A DNA stretch of 63,937 bases from Robiginitalea sp. (GCA_024642005.1 JAHECA010000020.1:1-63937), one strand, 5' to 3'; shown: positions 8,181 through 17,058, counted from the stretch's first letter. The notes: generated from the sequence alone by a model not told the origin. Numbers and translations: made by a program.

Positions 8181-10931
8181 ATGATTCCGCACCCTTTTCC
8201 GATAACCTCCCGGCGGCTTTCCGCCCGTAGCACTCTGTGGTGCGTACTCCTGGCGTACTTTCTTTCCCTTCCCGGGTCCTCTGCACAGGACTACTGGGAT
8301 AATGTTCGAAACCGTCCCGCCACCCTGGGGTTGGCAGGCGGCATTGACACCTTAGAGGCCGGTGGGTTTATCCTGCGCCTGGTGCGCCACTCCCAGACTG
8401 TGGCCGGCTTGTCGCCCCGGCAGGAGCCCGGGTTCGACTTTACACCTGCCGATCGTCTGGCCCTGCGCGACAAGGACAGCCTCTACCACCTGGGCGATCT
8501 CAATTTCCGGTACCGCCAGCCCGGCGGGGGCTGGGTTGGCGTGAGCACTGCTGCCCGCCGCGCCCGGGTAGATCCGTTGCCCGCCAACCCCCCGGTCTTA
8601 GCAGGTGCAGACCTGTCCAAGACCCTCCCCCCAGGCATGCCTTTGCGCATAGAGCGCTTCTACGAAGCCGCTGGAAAAGACCTGCTCCTGCGTTTTGTAA
8701 TGTCCAATATTTCGGAAGGCCCCATCGAGGTGGGGGCCGTGGGCATGCCCATGGTGTTCGACAATATTCTCGAGGGCAAATCCCTTGACGAGGCCCATGC
8801 CGCCAATGTTTTTTTTGACCCCTATATGGGCATGGATGCCGGGTACCTGGAAGTCAAGCGCCTCCATGGCATGTCGCCGGGGCTGCTGGTGCTGCCCGAA
8901 GAGAATTTCCCGTTTGAGAATTACCGCCCCCTGCTCGACGACCCGGGGCGGCGCTCCGTGGTGTTTGAGGGCTTCCACGAGTGGATGGGTTACAGCAGGG
9001 CCTATGCAGAAGACCAGTGGCAGGGCGTGACCCAGTGGAACGAACCCCGGGGCTTTTGGCTGCAACCCGGGGAATCACGCCGCATGGCCGTTCGCCTGGC
9101 GCTTAATCCCGAAATAGAAACAACCGATCAGCGCCTTTCAGAACTGGGTCTGCCGGTGGTCCTTGGCGTACCGGGCTATGTGCTGCCCATGGATGTGGAA
9201 GCCCGCCTCTATGTGAAACATGTTTCCCCGGTTGCCTCACTCACTGTGGTACCTGAAGGCGCCCTGGTCGTAAATGAGGGCCCCGAAGTCACTACCCGGG
9301 GCGGATACCGCGAATACCATATTTCAGGCCAGAAGTGGGGCCGGGCCCGATTGGACATACGCTATGCCGACGGCCGCCTGCAGACGGTACACTACCGGGT
9401 AATCCAGCCAGAGGATGAGGTGGTACGCAAGTATGGGGAATTTCTGACCACGCGTCAGTGGTTCGACCAGGCTAACGACCCTTTTGGGCGCACCCCTTCC
9501 GTAATTACCTACGATATCGAAGCACAAAAACAGGTCACCCAGGATCGCCGGGCCTGGATTGCCGGATTGGGCGACGAAGGGGGGTCGGGTTCCTGGCTGG
9601 GGGCGATCATGAAACAATGGGTACAGCCCGATGCAGACGAGATTCGAAAACTGGAAAGCTTTATGCAGGAAACCCTTTGGGGTGGACTGCAATACGCCGC
9701 AGACAGCCTGAAATACGGGGTCAAAAAGAGCCTGTTTTACTACGAGCCGGGGCAGATGCCCACGGGCACCTACGATTCGACCATCGACTATACCACCTGG
9801 GCTGCCTGGAACAAGGAACATGCCTATTCGGTAGGGCGTTCGTACAACTATCCGCACGTGGCGGCCGCCCACTGGGTATTTTACAGGCTGTCCCGCTACC
9901 AGGAAGGGTACCTGAGGCAGGATCAGTGGCCCGAATACCTTGAGAAGGCTTACCAGACGGCAGTGGCCATGACCCATTTGGCACCCTACTACGCCCAGTT
10001 CGGGCAAATGGAAGGCACCATTTTTTTGCTCATTCTCGAAGACCTGAAACGGGAAGGCTGGCATGCCGAGGCCGCCAGGCTCGAAAAACTTATGGAAGCC
10101 CGCGCCCTGCACTGGCGCTCGCTGCATTACCCGTTCGGGAGTGAGATGCCCTGGGATTCTACCGGGCAGGAAGAGGTGTACATGTGGTCAGACTACTTCG
10201 GGTTCGACCAGAAGGCTGTGGTAACCCTGAGGGCCATCCTGGCCTACATGCCTGCCATCCCGCACTGGGCTTATAATGGCAATGCCCGCCGTTATTGGGA
10301 TTTCCTCTACGGGGGCAAGCTGAGCCGCATCGAGCGGCAGATACACCACTACGGGTCGGGCCTCAATGCCATTCCGGTACTGGCTGCCTTCAGGAAAGAG
10401 CCAGACCGCTTTCACCTGCTGCGCATCGGCTACGGAGGGCGCCTGGGGGCTATTGCCAATATCACGGAAGAAGGCTTCGGGCCTGCAGCTTTCCATTCCT
10501 TTCCTGCAACGCTCGCCATCGACGGCATTTCGGGCGATTACGGCCCGGGATTTTTCGGGTATGCAATAAACGAAGCGGCTTACCTGGTTCGGCATCCCGA
10601 GCTTGGATGGCTGGGGTTTGGCGCCAACCGCTTCACCCGGGAAGAAGGAGTCGAGTTCGCCCTCACCACAGCATCGGGCCGGCAAGTGTACCTGGGGCCC
10701 GAAAAACTCTGGATCAGGCTCGATGCAGGGCGCATCAACAGGCTGGTGTATTTACCCGAGCGGAAGCTTTTGCGACTGTACCTGGGGGCAGCCGATGCCC
10801 ACACCCCATACGCTTACCTGCGGGCCAACCGGAAATTTATACTTCCCGGGGTGCCTTTCACTAAAGAAACACAACAAATCCCGCTCAGTCCCGACGGGGA
10901 AACCGAGCTGGTCCTGTCCCTTTCAAACTGA
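8181..10931 (+). CDS. DUF5695 family exported protein
   Basis: Large exported protein of 916 residues. A signal peptide with an early Arg pair ends at SLPGSSA before QDYWDN. The first 400 residues look like beta-sandwich modules; the second half is helical and Trp/Tyr-rich (YNYPHVAAAHWVFYRLSRY, GGLQYAADS), as in alpha/alpha-toroid glycosidases and lyases. I match it to DUF5695 from memory, at moderate confidence. No catalytic residues are established for the family, so activity on a polysaccharide is an inference from fold and from the surrounding exported sugar enzymes. It is monocistronic, and its stop lies 6 bases from the convergent ArsC-like gene. The start is chosen at the ATG giving the signal peptide. 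Confidence 0.8.
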   Translation: MIPHPFPITSRRLSARSTLWCVLLAYFLSLPGSSAQDYWDNVRNRPATLGLAGGIDTLEAGGFILRLVRHSQTVAGLSPRQEPGFDFTPADRLALRDKDSLYHLGDLNFRYRQPGGGWVGVSTAARRARVDPLPANPPVLAGADLSKTLPPGMPLRIERFYEAAGKDLLLRFVMSNISEGPIEVGAVGMPMVFDNILEGKSLDEAHAANVFFDPYMGMDAGYLEVKRLHGMSPGLLVLPEENFPFENYRPLLDDPGRRSVVFEGFHEWMGYSRAYAEDQWQGVTQWNEPRGFWLQPGESRRMAVRLALNPEIETTDQRLSELGLPVVLGVPGYVLPMDVEARLYVKHVSPVASLTVVPEGALVVNEGPEVTTRGGYREYHISGQKWGRARLDIRYADGRLQTVHYRVIQPEDEVVRKYGEFLTTRQWFDQANDPFGRTPSVITYDIEAQKQVTQDRRAWIAGLGDEGGSGSWLGAIMKQWVQPDADEIRKLESFMQETLWGGLQYAADSLKYGVKKSLFYYEPGQMPTGTYDSTIDYTTWAAWNKEHAYSVGRSYNYPHVAAAHWVFYRLSRYQEGYLRQDQWPEYLEKAYQTAVAMTHLAPYYAQFGQMEGTIFLLILEDLKREGWHAEAARLEKLMEARALHWRSLHYPFGSEMPWDSTGQEEVYMWSDYFGFDQKAVVTLRAILAYMPAIPHWAYNGNARRYWDFLYGGKLSRIERQIHHYGSGLNAIPVLAAFRKEPDRFHLLRIGYGGRLGAIANITEEGFGPAAFHSFPATLAIDGISGDYGPGFFGYAINEAAYLVRHPELGWLGFGANRFTREEGVEFALTTASGRQVYLGPEKLWIRLDAGRINRLVYLPERKLLRLYLGAADAHTPYAYLRANRKFILPGVPFTKETQQIPLSPDGETELVLSLSN

Positions 10932-10937
10932 TCAGTC

Positions 10938-11303
10938 TCAGATCTTGATGATGTCGGAAGGGGTCTCGACTAATATCGTAATGTCTCCCCTCAGGGCTAT
11001 GGGCTGTTTCAGTATTTCCGGGTTTTTCCGGATCATGGTAATCCAATCTTCCTCCGACAGGTCGTGCGGTCCGAAGCGCTTTTTATAAGACGGATGCTGC
11101 TGGTTTACCAGCTCGCGCACCTGGAGCCCCAACCGTCCGGCCAGTTCGGCAATCTGGGTGCCGGTCAGCGGGGTTTTCAACAGGTCGACCTCTTTGATAG
11201 GCAGCCCTTCGGCTTTGGCATAGGCCAGTGTTTTCTTGGCCCTTTCAGAAGCCGAACTGTAGAACAGGGTAATCATGCGCTCAGAGGTGGCTATTTCTCC
11301 CAT
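10938..11303 (-). CDS. ArsC-fold protein lacking the catalytic cysteine
   Basis: A 121-residue thioredoxin-like protein of the ArsC/Spx superfamily, common in flavobacteria. The family layout is visible: a first strand ITLFYSSASERAKKTLAYA, then DLLKTPLTGTQIAELAGRLG, a helical insert, DLSEEDWITMIRKNP, and the cis-Pro-like QPIALRGD strand. The position that would hold the redox Cys in true ArsC or Spx reads SSASERAK, and the whole protein contains no cysteine. Arsenate reduction by the usual mechanism is therefore not possible. A binding, stress or Spx-like regulatory role is conceivable but unproven. The start retains the conserved N-terminal MGEIAT; a later Met at residue 10 is also possible. 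Confidence 0.8.
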   Translation of the reverse strand: MGEIATSERMITLFYSSASERAKKTLAYAKAEGLPIKEVDLLKTPLTGTQIAELAGRLGLQVRELVNQQHPSYKKRFGPHDLSEEDWITMIRKNPEILKQPIALRGDITILVETPSDIIKI

Positions 11304-11362
11304 GACAGTATTGTTTTTCGTTATTGCAGTTTGCTACACGCCCCTCCTGCAGGAATACGGCG

Positions 11363-11812
11363 TTATGAACTCACTTGCCTGATGAATTCCTCGCTGCTCA
11401 CCAGGGGTTTGCTCAGGGTTAAAGCTTCTTTTTTGCAATCCCGGAAATCTTTCACAAAATGAGTGATTTCCTCTTCGAGCACGGCGTGATCGTTCCGGAA
11501 TTTCCGCGAGTCGTGTTTGAAAGGATCCTCGAGCAACTCTGCCAGATGGTTCAGGTGTTCCTGGGTTTGCCGGGCCAGGGCCCCGAGGCGGGTTTCCAAT
11601 GCCAGCAGGCGTTTGGCAATCTGCGAGCCTTCATCGGCCCGCTCCTCCAGAAACAGCCACATATAGTAACTTTTGAGCAGGTGGTGCAAGAACCGGAGGT
11701 CGTCACCGTAAAAAGCGAGGTCTGAGGCCCAGTGCTGGGTTAGTGCATACAATTCCTCCCAGTCTGCCTCATCGATAAAGGGCCCTTTGGGCCGTGTTCT
11801 CCATGCATCCAT
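11363..11812 (-). CDS. Helical protein of unknown function (149 aa)
   Basis: Cytoplasmic all-helical protein without signal or membrane segment. The N-terminal half reads as amphipathic helices (HWASDLAFYGDDLRFLHHLL), followed by a Leu-heptad stretch (LLALETRLGALARQTQEHL) that suggests a coiled coil. It is 59 bases upstream of the ArsC-like gene on the same strand and probably co-transcribed with it. The pattern loosely echoes the 129-residue protein at 7504-7893. I do not recognise a named family. Confidence 0.75.
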   Translation of the reverse strand: MDAWRTRPKGPFIDEADWEELYALTQHWASDLAFYGDDLRFLHHLLKSYYMWLFLEERADEGSQIAKRLLALETRLGALARQTQEHLNHLAELLEDPFKHDSRKFRNDHAVLEEEITHFVKDFRDCKKEALTLSKPLVSSEEFIRQVSS

Positions 11813-11901
11813 GATAGTTAACTTTAAAGGTTGCTACATGGAGAAGGTACGCCATCCCTTCCTAAGCCGGAATGATGGAGGTCATTTAGCTGGGGATTAG
11901 C

Positions 11902-13470
11902 CTATTGCCCGGTCAGGATAACGCGCCGGTACCGGGTCATGGGGTGATCGGCCTGGTCGTGCACTTCCAGGATCAGGTGGAGGGTTTGTCCGGGTTCCAG
12001 GTTTAAGGGGATGGTCAGTGAAACTTCCCGGCTGTCTGCCCCGCTCAGAGGCGGGCTTACCGGGTAGGTACCGGCTTCGCGATATACCCACCAATGGTAC
12101 TTCAGGGCATCCCCGTCGGGGTCTTCGGCCTGCCCGGTAAGCGTTACCACCTCACCTGGCGCAACGCTTCGGGAGCCTGCCCCTTCGAGCCATACCCTGG
12201 GTGGGTGGTTGGCCTGTTCAAAGCCGAGCACGCACCAGTCGGCACGGCCCGCGAAATCTTCTTGTATGGCAGGGATCCAGCGGGTTTGGGGAAAGGTGGC
12301 GTCGAGGCTGTCGCGAAATGGGTTGAAGTCGCTGGCCTGTGGCCCGTCTTCCCATCGGTTCGGCAGGGAATCGGAATGCACCAGACGGCCTCCCCAGCCC
12401 CCGTACTCGGGGTGCTCCAGGTTGCCGAGACCCACGTCGATCAGATGCAGGTACGCGGGCGAATCGCCTTCCGAAATAAAATCGTAGGGCTCAAAAGGCC
12501 CCCAGGCCTGCCCCATGCGGCTCCGGTTAAATGAGTCCAGGGCAATGCCGTGGAGGTGTTCCGGGTCGCCCGCCTGCTTCTGGCCATCGCCATAGGCGTA
12601 GTAGTCTTTGAGAAGGGGGCCGTGGTTTTCCACAATTTCATTCCGCATGAAGTTACCCTGCAGGTAGTGTTGCCAGGTTTGGGGCACCGCGTGCTTCCAC
12701 ATATAGGCAAAGCACCAGAACTGGTTCGCATTGTAGTAAATTTTCAGGTCGGGCCATTGTGGGGCGATGTACTTCCGGTAAGTGGCGTCCTGGTCGAGGA
12801 TGGCATAGATCACGGCCTTCTCGCAAACCTTGCGGTAGAGGCTTTCCCACTGGTCGGTGCCACGGTAGGTCGCGTCTATCGATTTCAGGGCCCGGGCGAT
12901 GGTATTGGTGCCGCCCCAAACCTGCAGGTACAGGGGGGCAGGATTGTCGTCAAGCAGCAGGGCCTTGATGAATTCGGAACCCTCGGTATCGCGTTCCATC
13001 TCCCCTTCAAAATCGATATTCCCCACCCGTATTTTGGCCAAAAGGGAATCAGGATGCGGATAGCCTTCGGCGTGTTTTTGCAGGTTTGGGTAAACGGCAG
13101 CGTAGGAGGCGATGAGTCCCTGCATCCACTGGGTGCCCGGCCAGCGCAAATCGGTGCGCTCGCCATAGATATTCCGGGTCATTTCCATTTCCGAGGTGAA
13201 AAGCGTACCGGCCCCGTCTCCCTTGTAGTGCCATTGCGAACTGCTGTACACCAGCCCTTCGATCTGGAATTCGTTGGCGTAAAGCAGCATCCTGATAAAG
13301 GAATCCACATCGTCAATCTCCCCGTCTGTGGTCACCACCGTGCGGGGCCGGTGCAAAAGGTCGGCTGTCTCGGCATTGTCAGTGGCAGTAGCACCCGGTT
13401 GGCAGGAGGCCGGTCCAAGCAACAGGGCTATGGCCGGGGCGATTGCGATCAGGTTCCGCTTCAGTTTCAT
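11902..13470 (-). CDS. DUF1593 nucleoside-hydrolase-like lipoprotein
   Basis: Outer-envelope lipoprotein of 522 residues. The lipobox is GPASC (Cys23). Residues about 40-370 form the DUF1593 domain, a relative of inosine-uridine nucleoside hydrolases: the opening strand VVTTDGEIDDVDSF carries the Asp cluster that binds calcium and the ribose in that fold. Residues about 415-520 are a cadherin/Ig-like beta-sandwich (EDPDGDALKYHWWVYREAG), as in the Saccharophagus protein Sde0182, for which carbohydrate binding was suggested. It follows the amidohydrolase gene by 33 bases on the same strand, so the two form an operon. The likely role is release of a sugar from an unusual glycoside; the substrate is unknown. 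Confidence 0.87.
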   Translation of the reverse strand: MKLKRNLIAIAPAIALLLGPASCQPGATATDNAETADLLHRPRTVVTTDGEIDDVDSFIRMLLYANEFQIEGLVYSSSQWHYKGDGAGTLFTSEMEMTRNIYGERTDLRWPGTQWMQGLIASYAAVYPNLQKHAEGYPHPDSLLAKIRVGNIDFEGEMERDTEGSEFIKALLLDDNPAPLYLQVWGGTNTIARALKSIDATYRGTDQWESLYRKVCEKAVIYAILDQDATYRKYIAPQWPDLKIYYNANQFWCFAYMWKHAVPQTWQHYLQGNFMRNEIVENHGPLLKDYYAYGDGQKQAGDPEHLHGIALDSFNRSRMGQAWGPFEPYDFISEGDSPAYLHLIDVGLGNLEHPEYGGWGGRLVHSDSLPNRWEDGPQASDFNPFRDSLDATFPQTRWIPAIQEDFAGRADWCVLGFEQANHPPRVWLEGAGSRSVAPGEVVTLTGQAEDPDGDALKYHWWVYREAGTYPVSPPLSGADSREVSLTIPLNLEPGQTLHLILEVHDQADHPMTRYRRVILTGQ

Positions 13471-13503
13471 ATCAGGGTGTTGTTGGGTGGTTCCGGGTTG
13501 CGG

Positions 13504-14517
13504 TTATTGGTATTTGGAGGGGTCCAGATTGAAAAAGCGCACCGCATTGTTGAAAAAAATGTCGCGTTTTTGCTCATCAGACAGGTAGTTGGCATTTTCA
13601 ATTACCCCGATGGAAGTCTCGAGCAGCCTGGGCCAAACCATAAAGTCGGTGCCATACAGGATGCGCTTTCCGAACCCGGCCTGTACCAGACGTTTCAGGT
13701 AGGCGTGGATTTCTTCCAGTGGGTAGCTCCAGATAAAGCCCGCCAGGTCTACATACACGTAGGCATTGGCACCCATCAGGGCAATCATCTGGTCAATCAT
13801 GGGGTAGCCGGCGTGCATCACCCAGATTTTGAGCCTGGGGTGGCGGGCCAGCACGTCTTCCAGCAAAAAGGGCTGCCCCAGCGACGCCCGGTATTTTGGG
13901 TTGTTGATGTTGATCATGCCGTTGCCGCCCGTGCCCATGTGGATGCCCACCGGGATACCCAGTTCTTCGGCTACCGCAAAATAGGCGTCCAGCGACAGGT
14001 CACTGGGCGACAGGCCCTGATACTGGGGTGCTACCTCACCCATGACCTTGTAAAACCCATTCTCCAGGGAGTCGCGAAAGGCCTCCACACTCATCTGCCC
14101 GGAATTGCTGATCCCCAGGGAGGGGATAATGCGTTCGGGGGCCTGGGCATGCCAGTTGTGCAGCACCTCAGCATCGCCGCTGGCCACCAGGATCATATTC
14201 AGCCGTTCGGCCGTGGCAAGCAGTTTTTCCTGCATGTCGGCATCGGAAGTGGCCGGCTGCAACGGATCCGCACAATCCAGATTGATAAAGGAAGGGGCGG
14301 GCTGGTCGGGCCCGCTGCCCGGCATGCTGCTCAAAAACCAGGGGCACATGGGGGCCGCGAAATTTGGATTCACCTTCATGGCGTGCACATGCACGTCTAT
14401 AATGGGCGGGCGTTTCATTTTTTCCTGGGCGCGGGCGGGAAGTACAAGCAAGATTGCCGCTGCACAGAGCGCCAGCGGTTTTGCTAAGGTCATAAGGAAG
14501 GCTTTCAGATGGGTCAT
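13504..14517 (-). CDS. Exported amidohydrolase (Amidohydro_2 type)
   Basis: TIM-barrel amidohydrolase of 337 residues with a signal peptide (LALCAAAILLVLPARA). The metal motif is IIDVHVHAM, followed later by GIHMGTGG, WVMHAGYP and a C-terminal YGTDF, which holds the final Asp. This pattern fits the Amidohydro_2 group (lactonases and decarboxylases such as 2-pyrone-4,6-dicarboxylate lactonase) rather than dihydroorotases. It is first in an operon with the DUF1593 lipoprotein, so both probably act on one periplasmic substrate. An alternative start lies at Met9. Confidence 0.85.
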   Translation of the reverse strand: MTHLKAFLMTLAKPLALCAAAILLVLPARAQEKMKRPPIIDVHVHAMKVNPNFAAPMCPWFLSSMPGSGPDQPAPSFINLDCADPLQPATSDADMQEKLLATAERLNMILVASGDAEVLHNWHAQAPERIIPSLGISNSGQMSVEAFRDSLENGFYKVMGEVAPQYQGLSPSDLSLDAYFAVAEELGIPVGIHMGTGGNGMININNPKYRASLGQPFLLEDVLARHPRLKIWVMHAGYPMIDQMIALMGANAYVYVDLAGFIWSYPLEEIHAYLKRLVQAGFGKRILYGTDFMVWPRLLETSIGVIENANYLSDEQKRDIFFNNAVRFFNLDPSKYQ

Positions 14518-14563
14518 GACGATTTTTTTATCAGCCCGGCAGACGTTGCCACCCGGCTAAGTT

Positions 14564-14578
14564 GTGTTAATTTAACAC
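14564..14578. promoter_or_regulatory. Inverted repeat upstream of the amidohydrolase operon
   Basis: GTGTTAA and TTAACAC are perfect 7-bp arms around one central base, 47 bases upstream of the minus-strand start at 14517. It is AT-rich and could be an operator for the amidohydrolase/DUF1593 operon. No T-tail on either strand, so it is not a terminator. Confidence 0.4.
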
Positions 14579-14653
14579 TTAAATATTTTCCATAGGCCGT
14601 TGCCTGCCATTTTTTACGAAATAGGCAGGAGGTTGTTTTATTCGGAACAGGGG

Positions 14654-16867
14654 TCACTTTACCTGCAGGGTAACCAGGTTTTGTTTCTGGCCCGGCTGCG
14701 ACAGGTGCAGGGTAACGTAGCGGCTGGTCTCGTGGGCCGTACCGAAGTTTTCATAGATCCTGCAACCCATGGTAAAGGGGAGCTGGTTCCCATCGGGCCC
14801 ACCATCCAGGAATTCCACATTGAAAAGCCACTCACCCGGGCTGTCCGGACCGTACAGGTCAAAGTCTTTGAACTTTACCCCCGTCTGTAATTCTTCCCGA
14901 ATTAGGCCCGGGTCGGCCGCATTGGAGTGCTCCCAGGCGTAGAATTTCTTCTGGGGATTTACCGATTGCAAGATGAATTCGGCCCCGGGCAGGCTCCATT
15001 CAAACACGAGCCGCGCCTTGTAGGTCGGGCAGGTATGGTATTTATCCGGGTACAGGTTCTTGTCGAGTTCGAAGCGGCGCGCAAACACCAGGTGTTTGAT
15101 CTCTTTTTCCAGGTAGTCGGCATAGGCCTGTTTGAAGGGGGTGGAGGTGTCCAGGCCATTTTTGAGCAATATCAGCTTCCGAACCAGTTCGTTCAAAATG
15201 CGTTTATCCCGGGTTACCGCCGCCTGGTAGAGCAGGGGAGTGGCCCGGTCGGGTTCAAGGGCAGCCAAAGATTCGGCCACCGGGCCGATAAGCTCCGGCT
15301 CACCGAGCTCCGCCAGGCAGTGCAGTGTCGTTTCCAGGGCCAATGGGTTATCAGGGGCCACTTCCAGCAGGTTTGTGGCTATCCGGGCCGCCAGTCCCGG
15401 GCTGGCCGTTTTAAAGAAGTCGTAGGCCTCCAGGAAAAAAGCCGGGCGGTTGCCATGGGCTCCCCTGAGCTCTATGTATTTCGGGTAGGCCAACCCGGCC
15501 GGAACCGCAGCAAGGTTTCCCTGCACGGCCGATGCAGTAGCTGCCGAAAGGCCTTCGCCCGTGTAGGTGTTATTGCGCAGGCGTGCCCGGTCCACAGGGC
15601 CGGTTTCGTCTTGCCCCTGGCCGGCCAGGGCATTTTTTGTGGTAATCAAAATCACGCCATTGGCCCCCAGGGTCCCGTACTTATTGGTAGCTGCAAGGCC
15701 TTTGAGCACGGTAATCTTAGCGATGTTCTGCGGGTCTACGTAAGAAAATACCGGATTTTGGGGGGAATTGTTGAATTTGGAGGAATCGGCCTGCTCCATG
15801 GGTACCCCGTCGATCACGATCAGGCCGAAATTATTCAGCAACATGGAATTCATGGTGCGCATGGTAACCTTGCTTAGGTCGTCTTCCTGCCCGATGTTCA
15901 CCCCGGAGAATTTACCCTGCATGGCTTTGGCAACATCGGTATTCACCTCCGATATCTGGTCGTCGTCGATAGATTGAACGGCTACCCCTACCCGGTTTTT
16001 ATCCGTTTCGCCATAACCGATGTTTGTAGTTTCCCCCTCCCCATTATTAGCCCTTTTTTGGCTCACTTCCACTTCTTCCAGGGCAATTACCCGGCTGTCG
16101 AGGAAGAGGTCGAACTCGGCATCGGCCGGTACCACCCGACTCTGCGGCAGGGCAAAGGAACCTCCGCTGATTTGCAAGGTGTCGCCGGGGCGGGCCGACA
16201 GGGCAAACTTTCCTTCGGCATCGGTAATCCAGGCCTCGGTATCGCCCATCCGTTGCACAAACAGGCCCGGGGCGGGCTGGTTGTCGATATAAATCCGTCC
16301 CTGCAGCTTGTCAGACGCTGAGGAAACCCTGGTTTGCGGCCCTTCTTCCGCGGCGGTGTATGGGGTAAGCTGCACATAGCTGCCCCGGTAGAGCAGGGCA
16401 GCCCGTTCCAGGAATTGCTGCTGGGCCCCGGTGGCCCGGCTGATAACGGTATATCCTTTCTCCACAGGCAGGCGTTCGGCAGGCAAAACCTGCTGCCCGT
16501 CGGTGTAGAGGTAGGTTTCGCTTCCGTCGAGGGATGCCGCAAGTATTCCGTATACGGCCGCCCCGTCATAGGTGAGCTTTTCCAGATGCGCTTTCAGGGC
16601 GCTCCAGTCGCCCCCCCGTACGGCAAAGGTCTGCTCCTCTACCTCCGAACTGAAGGCCAGAAGGCGTACCTGGCAATCGGCGTGGGTGGCAAACAAAGCT
16701 TCCAGGTAGCGCAGGGCGTAAACCGGCTTGTTGTTTTCCATCGAGAGGGAAGTGTCCCAGGCCAGGGTCAGGGTTTCGGGCGTTGCCTGCTGGCTGATGA
16801 GGGTATTCCCAAATAAGAATAGAGACAATACCGGGGTAAGGCCAAGAAGGCGCAAAGCAATTTTCAT
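14654..16867 (-). CDS. VWA domain + TonB-receptor plug fusion without a barrel
   Basis: Exported protein of 737 residues with an unusual domain string. A signal peptide ends near residue 26. Residues about 31-150 form a von Willebrand A-like domain with the metal site DTSLS (38-42). Residues about 190-270 are a carboxypeptidase-regulatory-like beta domain (TDAEGKFALSARPGD, ending in VIALEEVEV). Residues about 285-412 are a SusC-type plug (DVAKAMQGKFSGVNI, VIDGVPME, YGTLGANGVILITTK). A helical repeat region follows to about 620, then a beta-rich C-terminal domain (DFDLYGPDSPGEWLF) resembling DUF2135. The 22-strand barrel of a real receptor is missing. It is monocistronic. A scaffold or envelope-assembly role is an inference. 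Confidence 0.8.
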   Translation of the reverse strand: MKIALRLLGLTPVLSLFLFGNTLISQQATPETLTLAWDTSLSMENNKPVYALRYLEALFATHADCQVRLLAFSSEVEEQTFAVRGGDWSALKAHLEKLTYDGAAVYGILAASLDGSETYLYTDGQQVLPAERLPVEKGYTVISRATGAQQQFLERAALLYRGSYVQLTPYTAAEEGPQTRVSSASDKLQGRIYIDNQPAPGLFVQRMGDTEAWITDAEGKFALSARPGDTLQISGGSFALPQSRVVPADAEFDLFLDSRVIALEEVEVSQKRANNGEGETTNIGYGETDKNRVGVAVQSIDDDQISEVNTDVAKAMQGKFSGVNIGQEDDLSKVTMRTMNSMLLNNFGLIVIDGVPMEQADSSKFNNSPQNPVFSYVDPQNIAKITVLKGLAATNKYGTLGANGVILITTKNALAGQGQDETGPVDRARLRNNTYTGEGLSAATASAVQGNLAAVPAGLAYPKYIELRGAHGNRPAFFLEAYDFFKTASPGLAARIATNLLEVAPDNPLALETTLHCLAELGEPELIGPVAESLAALEPDRATPLLYQAAVTRDKRILNELVRKLILLKNGLDTSTPFKQAYADYLEKEIKHLVFARRFELDKNLYPDKYHTCPTYKARLVFEWSLPGAEFILQSVNPQKKFYAWEHSNAADPGLIREELQTGVKFKDFDLYGPDSPGEWLFNVEFLDGGPDGNQLPFTMGCRIYENFGTAHETSRYVTLHLSQPGQKQNLVTLQVK

Positions 16868-17050
16868 TCGTAAGAATTTACTCCCTCAAGGTACAAAAAA
16901 CCGCCTATTGAAGTGGCATGTGACCGAACCTGAAACAGGCTTTTCTATTTGGCTGCAAGCTGCTGAACCTGGCATGAAACATCCGGGAATATTCTGTCGG
17001 CAGACGACCCTTTTCAAGGCATAATACGGTATCGGTGTTCGGGTTTTCCG

Positions 17051-17058
17051 TAGTTTTA
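17051..17058 (+). promoter_or_regulatory. Candidate -7 promoter element of the GH127 gene
   Basis: TAGTTTTA matches TAnnTTTG at 7 of 8 positions. Transcription would begin near 17063, past an ATG at 17058 and before the ATG at 17088; this supports the later start. Confidence 0.35.

Noticed and set aside
12550-14487. 645-codon open frame on the plus strand
   Set aside because: It is antisense to the DUF1593 and amidohydrolase genes, both of which are clear. Long antisense frames (also at 2268-3362, 6137-7483, 14927-15877, 18444-19406, 20073-21215 and 26379-27503) are expected in GC-rich coding DNA and show no protein-like motifs.
14603-14629. CCTGCC/GGCAGG hairpin after the VWA-plug gene
   Set aside because: Arms are perfect but the loop is 15 bases and no U-tail follows on the minus strand, so it is not called a terminator.
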